From NCBI GenBank assembly GCA_965216695.1, contig OZ244212.1, positions 3,472,001 to 3,536,000 of the forward strand: a DNA stretch of 64,000 bases. The letters run 5' to 3'. A program made the translations under genes and the position numbers. The notes beneath the pieces are model-generated. The model was not told where the DNA came from. It searched no databases and was given only the letters and a program-made list of their open reading frames with translations. Shown here piece after piece: positions 51,053 through 60,391 of the stretch (positions are counted from its first letter, which is position 1; the number at the start of each line of letters is the position of its first letter). This DNA is from G965216695 sp965216695 (GTDB lineage: Bacteria; Pseudomonadota; Gammaproteobacteria; Pseudomonadales; Azotimanducaceae).

Positions 51053-52410
51053 GCCTCACCTGGATCAATCTGTTCTACATAGTGTCGGCCGCACTATTCA
51101 TTTTCGGGCTCAAGCAGCTCAGTTCTCCGGCTACGGCCGTTCGCGGCAATCTGCTGTCGGCAGTCGGAATGCTGGTGGCCGTGCTGGCGACGTTGTTTGC
51201 GAAGGACATTATTTCCTATCAGTGGATCATTGCCGGCGTCATCGTTGGGGGTGCCATCGGCGCATTCGCGGCACGCACCGTCGAAATGACGGAGATGCCG
51301 GAGATGGTCGCGCTCTTTAACGGATCCGGCGGCATAGCCAGTCTGTTAGTCGGCTGGGCCGCGCTGTACATGGCGGGCGTAACCACGTTTACCGGTATAA
51401 CCGTGGTGCTGTCCATTCTGATTGGCGGCATCACGTTCACGGGTAGCCTCGTTGCGTGGGCGAAGCTCTCGGAAAAAATCGACGGTCGCCCGATCGTCTT
51501 TGATGCTCAGCGTGTCGTGAACGGCGCGCTGCTGGGTGTGCTGCTGCTCGCGGGGATCATATTCTGTTTCAATCCGGCACCGGATTCGATGCTGCTGTAC
51601 ATCGTGCTCATCCTCGCGCTCATTCTCGGGGTGATGGTCGTGATCCCGATCGGCGGTGCGGATATGCCGGTTGTGATATCGCTGCTGAACAGCTACTCGG
51701 GCCTTGCGGCCTGTGCAGCGGGATTTGCCATCAACAACAACATTTTGATTGTTGCGGGTTCGCTCGTTGGCGCGGCGGGCCTGATTCTCACCAATATCAT
51801 GTGCAAAGCGATGAACCGATCGCTGGCCAACGTTCTGTTTTCCGGCTTCGGTGCGGCAAAGACGGCGACGAAGGTCGAGGGCGAGGTCAAGCCGATTGTG
51901 CCGGAAGACGCGTATCTGATTCTGGAGGCCGCAAGTTCGGTTGCCTTCGTGCCGGGTTACGGAATGGCGGTAGCTCAGGCCCAGCACGTGGTACGCGAAC
52001 TTGGCGAACTGCTGGAAGGGAACGGGGCGGAGGTGTCGTATGCCATCCATCCGGTTGCCGGGCGTATGCCGGGCCACATGAACGTGCTGCTGGCCGAGGC
52101 CAACGTGCCCTATGATCAACTCGTGGAAATGGACGACATTAATCCCCGTATGGAAAACGTCGACGTAGCAGTGGTGATCGGCGCAAACGACGTCGTCAAT
52201 CCCGCTGCCAGAGAAGACGAGAACAGTCCGATCTATGGCATGCCGATCATCAATGTCGACGAGGCGCGTACGGTGTTCGTGCTGAAACGCTCGATGGCAT
52301 CGGGTTTTTCCGGCGTAGACAATCCGCTGTTCTTCGGCGACAACACGCGCATGTTGTTTGGCGATGCGAAGGAATCGTTGTCGCAGGTGGTCGCGGAATT
52401 CAAAGGCTGA
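51049..52410 (+). CDS. pntB: NAD(P) transhydrogenase subunit beta
   Basis: The 453-residue beta subunit: membrane domain II with about nine helices (WINLFYIVSAALFIFGLKQLSSP to NNNILIVAGSLVGAAGLILTNIM) and the NADP-binding domain III (VAFVPGYGMAVAQAQHVVRELG, VSYAIHPVAGRMPGHMNVLLAEA, YDQLVEMDDIN, VVIGANDVVNPAAREDENSPIYGMPI). The full set PntAA/AB/B should reduce NADP with NADH and the proton gradient. It ends the operon, with 9 bases to the next, unrelated gene. Confidence 0.95.
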   Translation: MSLTWINLFYIVSAALFIFGLKQLSSPATAVRGNLLSAVGMLVAVLATLFAKDIISYQWIIAGVIVGGAIGAFAARTVEMTEMPEMVALFNGSGGIASLLVGWAALYMAGVTTFTGITVVLSILIGGITFTGSLVAWAKLSEKIDGRPIVFDAQRVVNGALLGVLLLAGIIFCFNPAPDSMLLYIVLILALILGVMVVIPIGGADMPVVISLLNSYSGLAACAAGFAINNNILIVAGSLVGAAGLILTNIMCKAMNRSLANVLFSGFGAAKTATKVEGEVKPIVPEDAYLILEAASSVAFVPGYGMAVAQAQHVVRELGELLEGNGAEVSYAIHPVAGRMPGHMNVLLAEANVPYDQLVEMDDINPRMENVDVAVVIGANDVVNPAAREDENSPIYGMPIINVDEARTVFVLKRSMASGFSGVDNPLFFGDNTRMLFGDAKESLSQVVAEFKG

Positions 52411-52419
52411 TTACCGACA

Positions 52420-53385
52420 ATGGACGTCCCGGTACTGGACATGGCGACGTTGCGCGATGCCAGTGCACTGGACGACCTTACCCGGGCCTGCGAAGACTGG
52501 GGCTTCTTTCAGCTTACTAATCACGGCGTGAGCGCCGCGCTGCTGAACGATGCACTCGCCCAATCCCGCGCGTTCTTCGCACTGCCTGGTCACTTAAAGC
52601 AACGCGTGGTGCGCACGGATGCCAATCCCTGGGGATTCTTCGATCAGGAACTGACGAAAAACACCCGCGATTGGAAGGAGATATTCGACTTCGGCCCTGC
52701 AGACGCTGAGTCAGGCGATCCGCGATCCACGGTTCGTGCGGTGCCTCAGTGGCCGGAGCTCGAGGGATTCAAACCGGTGATGCTCAACGCCTTTGAGGCG
52801 TTGTCGGATCTTTCGCGAAGTGTGCTCGCAGTGCTTGCGCGGGCGCTGGAGACGTCGCCCGATGCGTTGACCCGCGGCTTCGACCGGCACACGAGCTTCC
52901 TGAGGCTGAACTACTATCCGCGCTGCGACGACGCGGCGGAAGCCGATGCGCCCACGGTGCCGGAGCGTGGTCGCTTGGGTATTGGCCACCACACGGATGC
53001 CGGCGCAGTGACGCTGGTGGCTCAGGATGCGCAGGCGGGGCTGCAGGTGCTGCACGACGGCGTGTGGCGGACCGTCACGCCGCGGGCGGACGCGCTGGTC
53101 GTCAACATCGGCGACATTGTGCAGGTTTGGTCCAACGACCGTTTTCCGGCGCCGCTGCACCGCGTGCTCGCCAATGGTAACGCCGAACGGTTCAGCATGG
53201 CGTTTTTCTTCAATCCGTCCTACGACACCGATTACGCGCCGCTTGCCAGTCAGTGTGCCGGCGGTGCTGCCCGTTATCGGCCGATCAACTGGGGACGGTT
53301 CCGGGCGGGCCGCGCAGCCGGCGACTACGCAGACCACGGTCAGGAAATTCAGATAGCCGATTTCAGGATCACGCCGGAGCGCTGA
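52420..53385 (+). CDS. Isopenicillin-N-synthase-family 2OG-Fe(II) oxygenase
   Basis: A 321-residue non-haem iron oxygenase of the IPNS/plant 2-oxoglutarate type. It opens VPVLDMATLRDASALDDLTRACEDWGFFQLTNHGVS, the typical DIOX_N block. The iron-binding HxD is in LGIGHHTDAGAVTLVAQD (about residues 190-200), the distal His is in APLHRVLANGNAERFSMAFFF and the 2OG-binding RxS (RFS) follows. It lies 9 bases after pntB but is probably functionally separate; the substrate is unknown. Confidence 0.88.
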   Translation: MDVPVLDMATLRDASALDDLTRACEDWGFFQLTNHGVSAALLNDALAQSRAFFALPGHLKQRVVRTDANPWGFFDQELTKNTRDWKEIFDFGPADAESGDPRSTVRAVPQWPELEGFKPVMLNAFEALSDLSRSVLAVLARALETSPDALTRGFDRHTSFLRLNYYPRCDDAAEADAPTVPERGRLGIGHHTDAGAVTLVAQDAQAGLQVLHDGVWRTVTPRADALVVNIGDIVQVWSNDRFPAPLHRVLANGNAERFSMAFFFNPSYDTDYAPLASQCAGGAARYRPINWGRFRAGRAAGDYADHGQEIQIADFRITPER

Positions 53386-53586
53386 TCAGAAGGGTTGGAG
53401 TTCTCGCTCCACGCGGTGGCACACGAAACGCTGGTTCACAAGAAGCAGGCGATGGTCGTCGGACGTGAGGCAGCGTTCTTCATAGCCCCAGTGAACGCAT
53501 CCCGATGCACCACCGCTGAAAGCGGCCAGTATCAGCAGCATGGCATGGGACAGGCCGCGAAACGACGGTTCACGATACCTTGGCAT
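53386..53586 (-). CDS. Putative small exported/lipoprotein
   Basis: A 66-residue open reading frame between the oxygenase and the MOSC gene. It has a basic start (PRYREPSFRGLSH), a hydrophobic stretch (AMLLILAAFSGG) and then ASGC, which may be a poor lipobox, followed by a short charged tail with three cysteines. It overlaps the MOSC gene by 17 bases on the same strand, and ends exactly next to the convergent oxygenase stop. No family is recognised, so it may be spurious. Confidence 0.35.
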   Translation of the reverse strand: MPRYREPSFRGLSHAMLLILAAFSGGASGCVHWGYEERCLTSDDHRLLLVNQRFVCHRVERELQPF

Positions 53587-54061
53587 CGTCCTTGGTGACG
53601 GCGCTGCCAGACTCGATCGGACCGCTTGAGCGTACATAGGCGCGAAGTCCGGCTCGGTTCATGAACGCACGCACCACTTGTGCTGCGGAGACAGCGTCGG
53701 TCGCGAGCTTTGCGCCGAGCGACGCACAGGGGTCGCAAGGCTCGAACCCTTCCAGCAACACGCCGCCTACGCGAAACGTACGGCCAACCAGCGCGTTCAG
53801 CTCAACGCCCTGCGTCAGTATGTTGCGCCCGGCGGATTCCGGCGCAACACCCAGGCCCGTCGCTTCGTTGAACGCGTCCACGTCCTCGCGGGCGATCAGC
53901 GACACCACGCCCGGCTCGTCTCCGGCGTTGGCGTAGCGGTCGCCTTCCAGGCCAACGCCCACGGTAAGCGTGGCGCGGCTCACGGGTTGCTGGTCGACGC
54001 CGTGCTCGGGCGCGATGAATATTGCGGCTACCTGTGCGGTGGGTTGAATTGCGTCTTGCAT
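53570..54061 (-). CDS. MOSC-domain protein
   Basis: A 163-residue MOSC (molybdenum cofactor sulfurase C-terminal) protein. Hallmarks are GLEGDRYANAGDEPGVVSLIAREDVDAFNEATGL, RNILTQGVELNALVGRTFRVGGVLLEGFEPCDPC, with the conserved Cys that may carry sulfur, and VRAFMNRAGLRAYV. MOSC proteins act on sulfur transfer or molybdenum cofactor. ATG 54061 begins MQDAIQPTAQVAAIF; an upstream in-frame ATG at 54100 adds a non-conserved stretch. Confidence 0.87.
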   Translation of the reverse strand: MQDAIQPTAQVAAIFIAPEHGVDQQPVSRATLTVGVGLEGDRYANAGDEPGVVSLIAREDVDAFNEATGLGVAPESAGRNILTQGVELNALVGRTFRVGGVLLEGFEPCDPCASLGAKLATDAVSAAQVVRAFMNRAGLRAYVRSSGPIESGSAVTKDDAKVS

Positions 54062-54168
54062 CGTGTGGACCGAAGTTTGAATCGCAGGCCTATGGTACAT
54101 CAGCCCAATCGGTTGGGTGGCTTGAGCTCCGGTGCTAGTCTATCGCGCTTCGGATGCGGGACAGACGG

Positions 54169-55020
54169 ATGGCAACTGAGGGTGAGAAAGGATTAGAACT
54201 GCACATAGTGGATGTGTTCACCAACCGGCGGTTCACCGGTAATCAGCTGGCGGTGGTGCTCGGTGCGGAGAATCTGTCGGACACGCAGATGCAGGACATT
54301 GCACGGGAAATGAACTTCTCGGAGACGACCTTTGTTACGCGGGTCTCTGGGAACACCGCGGATGTGCGGATTTTTACGCCCGCGTGGGAACTGCCGTTTG
54401 CCGGCCATCCAACGTTAGGCACCGCATGGGTGCTTGCCGGGGATGCAAAGACGTTTAGCCTGAACCTACCGGTTGGCACGGTACCGGTTGAATTCACCGA
54501 CGGCCTCGGCTGGCTCGAATCGCCCCCGGTTACGCTCGCCGATGGTTTGTCGAACCAAGACGCAGCCCGGCTGGTCGGCCTGGATCCGGCGGACCTCGAT
54601 CCCGAGTATCCGGTGCGCTGCGCCGAGGTGGGACCGAAGTTCGTTCTGATCGGGCTTCGTTCCCTGGATGCGTTACGTCGTGCCCAATTGAATTCTGGCC
54701 TGCACGCCGAATGGCGCGATGCGGGCCGCAGCGTGCAGTGTGTGTTCCTGTTTACGGCCGAGGCGTATGAACCCGGCGCCGATTTTGCGTCGCGCATGTA
54801 CTTCGAGTCGGCGGGCGTACGCGAAGACCCCGCAACCGGCAGTGCCAACTGCGCGTTTGCGCGCTACCTGCAGGATCTGCAGGGGAACATCGGTCGTGTC
54901 GTGGTGGATCAGGGTGTAGAAATGCAGCGTGCGTCCCGACTCTGCCTGCAGGTGGACGATCCCCTGCGCGTGGGTGGTGGCGTGGTACGTACCGTTAAGG
55001 GGCAACTCCTGGTGGGGTAG
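54169..55020 (+). CDS. PhzF-family isomerase/epimerase
   Basis: A 283-residue diaminopimelate-epimerase-fold protein of the PhzF family. It starts LHIVDVFTNRRFTGNQLAVVLGAENL, continues MNFSETTFVT with the catalytic Glu, RIFTPAWELPFAGHPTLGTAWVL and ends GVREDPATGSANCAFARYLQD, the second active-site loop. It probably isomerises a small acid; no phenazine genes are nearby. ATG 54169 is preferred to ATG 54154 because the next residues lead directly into the first strand. Confidence 0.88.
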   Translation: MATEGEKGLELHIVDVFTNRRFTGNQLAVVLGAENLSDTQMQDIAREMNFSETTFVTRVSGNTADVRIFTPAWELPFAGHPTLGTAWVLAGDAKTFSLNLPVGTVPVEFTDGLGWLESPPVTLADGLSNQDAARLVGLDPADLDPEYPVRCAEVGPKFVLIGLRSLDALRRAQLNSGLHAEWRDAGRSVQCVFLFTAEAYEPGADFASRMYFESAGVREDPATGSANCAFARYLQDLQGNIGRVVVDQGVEMQRASRLCLQVDDPLRVGGGVVRTVKGQLLVG

Positions 55021-55055
55021 CAGCCGATCTCGAAAAACAACGTATGGAGGGGGAT

Positions 55056-56978
55056 GTGACAGTAAGCGTCGCAGCGACAACGTTTGGAGTTCTGATGATG
55101 CTGGGCGCCGCGTCGCTCAACGCCGATGCCGGCGCACCCGGTCCCGGGGCGCCGCCGGTCATTCAGGCGGAGACCGCCGAAGCGTCGAAACCGTGGACCG
55201 GTCTTGAAGCCAACGACGCGCCGGACAGGTTCCACTTCGTGATCGTTAGCGACCGGACGGGGGGCCATCGGCCCGGTGTGTTCAAAAGCGCGATGCCCAA
55301 AGTGAATACGCTCGAACCGGCCTTTGTCGTGAGTGTGGGAGACCTGATCGAAGGGTACACGCTGGATCAGCAGCAGCTCGACCGGGAATGGGCGGAATTC
55401 GAAGGTTTCATTGGCGACCTCCGCGCGCCGTTTTTCTACGCGGCGGGCAATCACGACATGTCGAATGCGGTGATGGCCGAGACCTGGCGCCAGCGATTCG
55501 GTCCGTCGTACTACCACTTCGTGTACAAAGACGTGCTTTTTCTCGTGCTCAATTCGGAACTTTTCGGGATGGTGGGCAGCCCGGACACGCCGGTACCGGG
55601 ACCCTTCAATCAGGCCCAACAGATGCAATACGTGGAAGAGGTGTTGCGCGATTACCAGAACGCGCGCTGGACGGTCGTTCTGACCCATCAGCCGTTGTGG
55701 GACATGCCGAGCATGGATCCGGACTGGGAACGGGTCGAAGCACTTCTGGGTGAGCGCCCGTACACCGTGTTTGCCGGGCACTACCATCGCTACAAGCTCA
55801 CCGAACGCCACGACCGACGCTACTACACGCTCGCCACCACGGGCGGCGGCAGCCAGCTTCGCGGGCCCGTGTTCGGGGAGTTCGACCATGTTGCCTGGGT
55901 GACCATGACCGGAGAAGGACCGCAGGTTGCTAATCTACGATTAGACGGCATCGTACCGCACGATGTTGCGACCGAGGCGTCGCGCGCGATGGTGACGCGC
56001 CTGTTGAACGACGTGGTGTCGGGCGGCGGCAGTCGGTTTTCCGGCCGGCGGTTTCGGCGCGGCGAGATCGTTTTTTCGCTGCGGAACCCCAATACTGTTC
56101 CGCTAACGGTAACGCCGCGTGTCGTGCGCAGCGAAAATCTGGATGCGGGTAATGTTCCCGGACCGATCACGCTATCGCCGGGCGCCGAACGCGAAGTCCG
56201 GCTCGCGGTGGCCGCTGATCGCAGCCTGCTGTTCAACGAGCTCATTCCCGCGAGGGTTGTCTGGAGTGTATCGAGCGCGGTGGAGGGGAAACCGATCGAT
56301 TTCGACGTGCACTCGGCCCTGCTTCCGCTTACCACGCAGGTGCTGCCGGAGGTTCGCAAGCCGGTAGTTGTGGACGGCGATCTCGGCGAGTGGCGGCTTA
56401 CTCACTCCGTTTCTCGCCAAGGCGATGTGCGCTCCGGCGAGGTCGAACCCACGGACGCATCTTTCAGGTTCGGCCTCGCGCACGATGCCGACAACCTGTA
56501 TCTGGCGGTCTCCGTTACGGACGACAGCGTCGTTGCCGGCGCGCAACGCACGGCGTTGGAGCAGGACTCGGTGGTGGTGAGTTTCGACGCGCGCCCCGAG
56601 GCGCTGCGTTCGCGCAACATGAGCGTGTTCGAGGCGTTTGACCACGGTGAGATGAATGCGATCGCGATCAATTTCGCAACCATCGAAGGCGATGCGCCTA
56701 CGCGGATTCTCGGTTTCCTGGAACAGCACCGGGAACATATGACCTGGGAGGTCACGCGGACTGACATCGGCTACGACCTGGAGCTTGCCGTACCTCACGC
56801 GGTGCTGGACAAGCAGGCGGAAGAAACCTGGCAGGCGGTGCGTGTGAGCGTGCACGTCGCGGACATCGATGACGGCGAGCATCAGGCCACGCAACTCCAC
56901 TGGCAACCGTATCGCTTCGGCGATGCGCCGGTTTCCGGCACAGGGCTGTTCGAACGATCGTGCAGCGTGCAGTGTTGA
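55056..56978 (+). CDS. Secreted metallophosphoesterase with C-terminal CBM9-like domain
   Basis: A 640-residue exported protein. It has an N-terminal signal-like stretch (VAATTFGVLMMLGAASLNADAG). The metallophosphatase motifs are FVIVSDRTGG (Asp with a diverged D-x-H), VVSVGDLIEGYT (GD), FYAAGNHDMSN (GNHD), VLTHQPLW and VFAGHYHRY (GHxH). The C-terminal region, VVDGDLGEWRLTHS to about residue 640, looks like a family-9 carbohydrate-binding or DOMON-like beta-sandwich (DADNLYLAVSVTDDSV). GTG 55056 has GGAGG five bases upstream. A periplasmic or surface phosphoesterase is likely. Confidence 0.85.
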   Translation: MTVSVAATTFGVLMMLGAASLNADAGAPGPGAPPVIQAETAEASKPWTGLEANDAPDRFHFVIVSDRTGGHRPGVFKSAMPKVNTLEPAFVVSVGDLIEGYTLDQQQLDREWAEFEGFIGDLRAPFFYAAGNHDMSNAVMAETWRQRFGPSYYHFVYKDVLFLVLNSELFGMVGSPDTPVPGPFNQAQQMQYVEEVLRDYQNARWTVVLTHQPLWDMPSMDPDWERVEALLGERPYTVFAGHYHRYKLTERHDRRYYTLATTGGGSQLRGPVFGEFDHVAWVTMTGEGPQVANLRLDGIVPHDVATEASRAMVTRLLNDVVSGGGSRFSGRRFRRGEIVFSLRNPNTVPLTVTPRVVRSENLDAGNVPGPITLSPGAEREVRLAVAADRSLLFNELIPARVVWSVSSAVEGKPIDFDVHSALLPLTTQVLPEVRKPVVVDGDLGEWRLTHSVSRQGDVRSGEVEPTDASFRFGLAHDADNLYLAVSVTDDSVVAGAQRTALEQDSVVVSFDARPEALRSRNMSVFEAFDHGEMNAIAINFATIEGDAPTRILGFLEQHREHMTWEVTRTDIGYDLELAVPHAVLDKQAEETWQAVRVSVHVADIDDGEHQATQLHWQPYRFGDAPVSGTGLFERSCSVQC

Positions 56979-57002
56979 TGCGTTAGCGGGAGGAAACCAA
57001 CG

Positions 57003-58517
57003 ATGACCTTCACGATGCAGGTAATCAACGTCCTCGTGCAGTTGCTGGTACTGCTGCTGGGCATCGGGCTGCTCGTTGTTGCGGGCATGTACGTCATCGA
57101 CGTGACGCAGAAGAAACACGCCGTGCGCCGGAACTTTCCGGTCATCGGCCGCTTCCGCTATCTGTTTGAACACCTCGGCGAGTTCTTCCGGCAGTACTTT
57201 TTTGCGATGGATCGCGAGGAGATGCCGTTCAACCGGGCCGAACGCAGCTACGTGTACCGCGCCGCGAAAGGTGAGGACCAGACGATCGCGTTCGGCTCGA
57301 CACGCGATTACCGCAACGGCGGTACTACTTACTTCGTGAACTGTCCGTTCGCAACGCTTGATACCGATACCGCAGATCCGCAGAACGTAACGGTGGGCCC
57401 GTACTGTTCAACGCCCTACACCACGGAGAGCTTCTTCAACGTGTCCGGTATGAGCTTCGGCGCCATTTCGCGGCCGGCGGTGCTGGCGCTCAGCAATGGC
57501 GCGCGCAAGGCGGGGTGCTGGCTGAACACGGGCGAAGGTGGGCTGTCGCCGTACCACCTCGAAGGCGGGGCCGACCTCGTGTTTCAGATTGGTACGGCGA
57601 AGTACGGTGTACGCGGGCCGGACGGTTCGCTGTCCGACGAAAGGCTTGCCGAGGTTGCCGCACACGAGTCGGTACGCATGTTCGAGCTGAAGCTCAGTCA
57701 GGGCGCGAAACCCGGTAAAGGGGGCATTCTGCCCGCCGAGAAGGTCACCGACGAGATCGCGCGAATCCGTGTGATCGAGCCGGGTGAGGCGTCGATCAGC
57801 CCCAACCGTCATCCCGAAGTTCAGACCACGAGCGACCTGCTCGACATGATCGATCGGATCCGGCGCGTTACGGGTAAGCCGACGGGTTTCAAGACCGTAA
57901 TAGGCGCGTACGGATGGATCGATCAGATGCTCGAAGAAGTCAACGCACGCGGCGTCGAATCGGCGCCCGACTTCATCACGGTCGACAGTGGTGACGGCGG
58001 CACGGGTGCTGCACCAATGAGTCTGATGGACTACGTGGGCATGCCCATTCGCGAAAGCCTTCCCCTGGTGGTGAACGCGCTGGAGCGCCATGGCTTGCGC
58101 CAGCGCGTACGTGTTGTGGCCAGCGGCAAGATGGTAACGCCGGGCGAGGTCGCGTGGGCGCTGTGTGCGGGTGCAGACTTTGTGGTGTCCGCGCGGGGAT
58201 TCATGTTTGCGCTCGGGTGCATTCAGGCGTTGCAATGCAACAAGAACACGTGTCCTACCGGCGTCACCACGCACGACCCGGATCTGCAGAAAGGCCTGGA
58301 TCCGGCAAACAAGGCTGAACGCGTCTACCGCTATGCGACTGCGCTCAAGAAGGAAGTTTCAATAATCGCGCACTCGTGCGGCGTAAAGGAACCCAGACAG
58401 CTACGACGTTTTCACTGTCGCATCATGCTCGATACCGGCACATCGGTGCCGCTCGATGAGCTGTATGCGTCGTTAGGGGAACCCGCGACTGCGGAGGCGA
58501 ATGGCGGCGCGGCGTAG
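57003..58517 (+). CDS. FMN-binding glutamate-synthase-family protein
   Basis: A 504-residue protein of the GltB-domain family, with an N-terminal membrane helix (VLVQLLVLLLGIGLLVVAGMYVI) and then a TIM-barrel. The FMN domain is seen in FFNVSGMSFGAISRPAVLALSNGARKAGCWLNTGEGGLSPYHLEGGADLVFQIG, in GKGGILPAEKVTDEIARIR and in DFITVDSGDGGTGAAPMSLMDYVGMP. A cluster of Cys in CIQALQCNKNTCPTGVTTHD matches the iron-sulfur site of glutamate synthases. It lacks the amidotransferase domain. The electron donor and substrate are unknown. Confidence 0.9.
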   Translation: MTFTMQVINVLVQLLVLLLGIGLLVVAGMYVIDVTQKKHAVRRNFPVIGRFRYLFEHLGEFFRQYFFAMDREEMPFNRAERSYVYRAAKGEDQTIAFGSTRDYRNGGTTYFVNCPFATLDTDTADPQNVTVGPYCSTPYTTESFFNVSGMSFGAISRPAVLALSNGARKAGCWLNTGEGGLSPYHLEGGADLVFQIGTAKYGVRGPDGSLSDERLAEVAAHESVRMFELKLSQGAKPGKGGILPAEKVTDEIARIRVIEPGEASISPNRHPEVQTTSDLLDMIDRIRRVTGKPTGFKTVIGAYGWIDQMLEEVNARGVESAPDFITVDSGDGGTGAAPMSLMDYVGMPIRESLPLVVNALERHGLRQRVRVVASGKMVTPGEVAWALCAGADFVVSARGFMFALGCIQALQCNKNTCPTGVTTHDPDLQKGLDPANKAERVYRYATALKKEVSIIAHSCGVKEPRQLRRFHCRIMLDTGTSVPLDELYASLGEPATAEANGGAA

Positions 58518-58522
58518 GCGCG

Positions 58523-58999
58523 CTAGGAGACGCTGCGTTTGCGTCCGGGGACGGCCTGTTCGCCTATGACAGGACCCCAGTCGCGACTGAGCGTGTCGCG
58601 CATCGTCTGAACAGCGTCGTAGCCGAGGCGCAAACTCAACGTTTGTTCCGACTGGCGCAGACACTGCAGTGCGGTTTGGATGAGCTGTGCGCCGCGTTCG
58701 CTGAAGACGATGCGGTTGGCGCGCCGGTCCGAGGGGTCGGGAATCTGCGTAACGAGTTCGTCGCGTTCGAGTTCGTTGATCTGCTGTTGAATCGCCTGCC
58801 GGCTGACGCCGAGCACGCGGGCGAGTTCTGCGGCGCGCGTAACGCCGTCCGCGATGTTGACCAGAATCATCGTCTGGGTGCGGGTTCGCGGTGTATAACC
58901 AGCCTGTTGGAGTCCGTTCTGTAGACTCACGTCCATCCAGTGATACGCTCTCAACAGACTACGCATCAGGACTTCGCTAGGTTGATCGTCCATGTTCAT
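58523..58999 (-). CDS. MarR-family transcriptional regulator
   Basis: A 158-residue winged-helix regulator. The DNA-binding unit is TRAAELARVLGVSRQAIQQQINELERDELVTQIPDPSDRRANRIVFSERG, with the recognition helix VSRQAIQQQINELE and the wing residues DPSDRR. It probably regulates itself and the divergent CoxG/molybdenum-hydroxylase genes. A small palindrome in the 272-base gap (ACAATTGT, 59099-59106) is a candidate site. Confidence 0.88.
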   Translation of the reverse strand: MNMDDQPSEVLMRSLLRAYHWMDVSLQNGLQQAGYTPRTRTQTMILVNIADGVTRAAELARVLGVSRQAIQQQINELERDELVTQIPDPSDRRANRIVFSERGAQLIQTALQCLRQSEQTLSLRLGYDAVQTMRDTLSRDWGPVIGEQAVPGRKRSVS

Positions 59000-59098
59000 C
59001 CCCTCGCTATGTTTTGGCAGCGCTCAACGTGCATCGCCCGTATCGAATCTTCGCTCGCTTGTCGCTTGAACTCCGTCTGTGCTGCGGCTCTTTCCTTC

Positions 59099-59106
59099 AC
59101 AATTGT
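59099..59106. promoter_or_regulatory. Candidate MarR operator palindrome
   Basis: ACAATTGT is a perfect 8-base palindrome roughly midway in the gap between the MarR gene and the CoxG-like gene, with A+T-rich flanks (tttcc and ctattttgg). MarR proteins often bind such A+T-rich palindromes, but 8 bases is short and can arise by chance. The rest of the 272-base gap shows nothing I can name. Confidence 0.2.
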
Positions 59107-59271
59107 CTATTTTGGTTAAAGGTCCGCCTGCAAGCAACCTTTTGATGTCGACATGAAAGTCGGCAGTATTGGTGGCTGGCGGGTGGTTCGGGGCGGGCAG
59201 ATCACCGGACGTGCTGTTAGACTCGGGTGAAACGCGTCTGTTGACCACCTATTGCACGCGTTGGGGGGGCT

Positions 59272-59880
59272 GTGGAGCAGCACGGAGAATACCGAATTCC
59301 AGGGCCGCGTGAGGCAGTTTGGACCGCGTTGAACGACCCGGAAGTACTCGCGGCCTGTGTTCCCGGCTGTCAGTCCATGGAAAAGCGCTCTGACGAACAT
59401 TTTCAGGCGGATGTGAAGGCGAAAGTCGGTCCGGTGGCCGCTACCTTTCATGCCGATCTGACCTTGTCCGATATGAACCCTCCGGACGGGTACACGCTTA
59501 CCGCAGACGTGAAGGGTGGCTCGGCCGGATTCGGGAAAGGCACCGCGCGCGTAGATCTCTCGCCGGTCGAAGATACACCTGGCGAGACCCTGCTGCGGTA
59601 CCGCGTTTCGGCCAACGTCGGTGGCAAGCTGGCTCAAATCGGCTCCCGACTGATCGATGCTGCGGCCCGCAAGATGGCCGATGATTTCTTCGGAGCCTTC
59701 GAGCAGCATTTCCGCGCAACTGCGGCCACCGCGGCCGCCGGCGGAGAACCGCCGCAGCCGGATTCCAGCCGCGACGCGGCGGCGCCATCCGACGTTAAGA
59801 CCGCTGGTTCCGGAAGTGGTCAGTGGATCATCTGGGGGCTGGTGTTTGCGGCGCTCGCCGCCGCACTGCTGCTCACATGA
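59272..59880 (+). CDS. CoxG-like SRPBCC-family protein
   Basis: A 202-residue START-fold protein similar to carbon-monoxide-dehydrogenase subunit G. The first 150 residues show YRIPGPREAVWTALNDPEVLAACVPGCQSM, FQADVKAKVGPVAATFHADLTLS and GKGTARVDLSP, and the tail carries a proline-rich linker then one membrane helix (WIIWGLVFAALAAALLL). CoxG is thought to anchor the Mo-hydroxylase to the membrane. GTG start. It leads the cluster with the three oxidoreductase subunits. Confidence 0.86.
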   Translation: MEQHGEYRIPGPREAVWTALNDPEVLAACVPGCQSMEKRSDEHFQADVKAKVGPVAATFHADLTLSDMNPPDGYTLTADVKGGSAGFGKGTARVDLSPVEDTPGETLLRYRVSANVGGKLAQIGSRLIDAAARKMADDFFGAFEQHFRATAATAAAGGEPPQPDSSRDAAAPSDVKTAGSGSGQWIIWGLVFAALAAALLLT

Positions 59881-59905
59881 GTACGTCTCATATGTGGAGG
59901 ATTCC

Positions 59906-60391
59906 ATGAACGTAGCGATCACGGTCAACGGCACTCAGCACGCCCTGGATGTTGCCGCGGACAGGCTGTTGGTGGATGTGTTGCGCGAGGACCTGGGTCT
60001 CACCGGCACGCACGTCGGGTGCGACACGTCTCAGTGCGGTGCCTGCACGGTGCATCTGGACGATCGAGCCGTGAAAGCGTGCACCGTACTCGCGGCGCAG
60101 GCACATGGCGCGGAGGTTCTAACCATCGAGGGCATTGGCCGAACGGATGCGTTGCACCCGATGCAGGCGGCGTTCCGGGATTGCCATGCGCTGCAATGCG
60201 GCTTCTGCACGCCGGGCATGATCATGCGGGCCATTGCGCTCGTGCGCGACAACCCGCGCCTGGACGCCGCCGCGGTACGCGATGGCCTTGCGGGCAACCT
60301 GTGCCGCTGTACCGGATATCACAACATCGTTCGTGCGGTTCTCGAAGCAACGGGGAACTCTACCCAGGATTCGGTGGGGACGTCGCGATGA
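59906..60391 (+). CDS. Molybdenum hydroxylase small subunit, two [2Fe-2S] clusters
   Basis: The iron-sulfur subunit (CoxS-like), 161 residues. The plant-type ferredoxin motif is GCDTSQCGACTVHLDDRAVKAC (read as C-x4-C-x2-C...C) and the second cluster lies in LQCGFCTPGMIMRA and LCRCTGYHNIVRAV. ATG 59906 has GGAGG six bases upstream, so an upstream extension in the same frame is excluded. The stop overlaps the large subunit start by ATGA. Electrons pass from molybdenum through both clusters to FAD. Confidence 0.93.
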   Translation: MNVAITVNGTQHALDVAADRLLVDVLREDLGLTGTHVGCDTSQCGACTVHLDDRAVKACTVLAAQAHGAEVLTIEGIGRTDALHPMQAAFRDCHALQCGFCTPGMIMRAIALVRDNPRLDAAAVRDGLAGNLCRCTGYHNIVRAVLEATGNSTQDSVGTSR

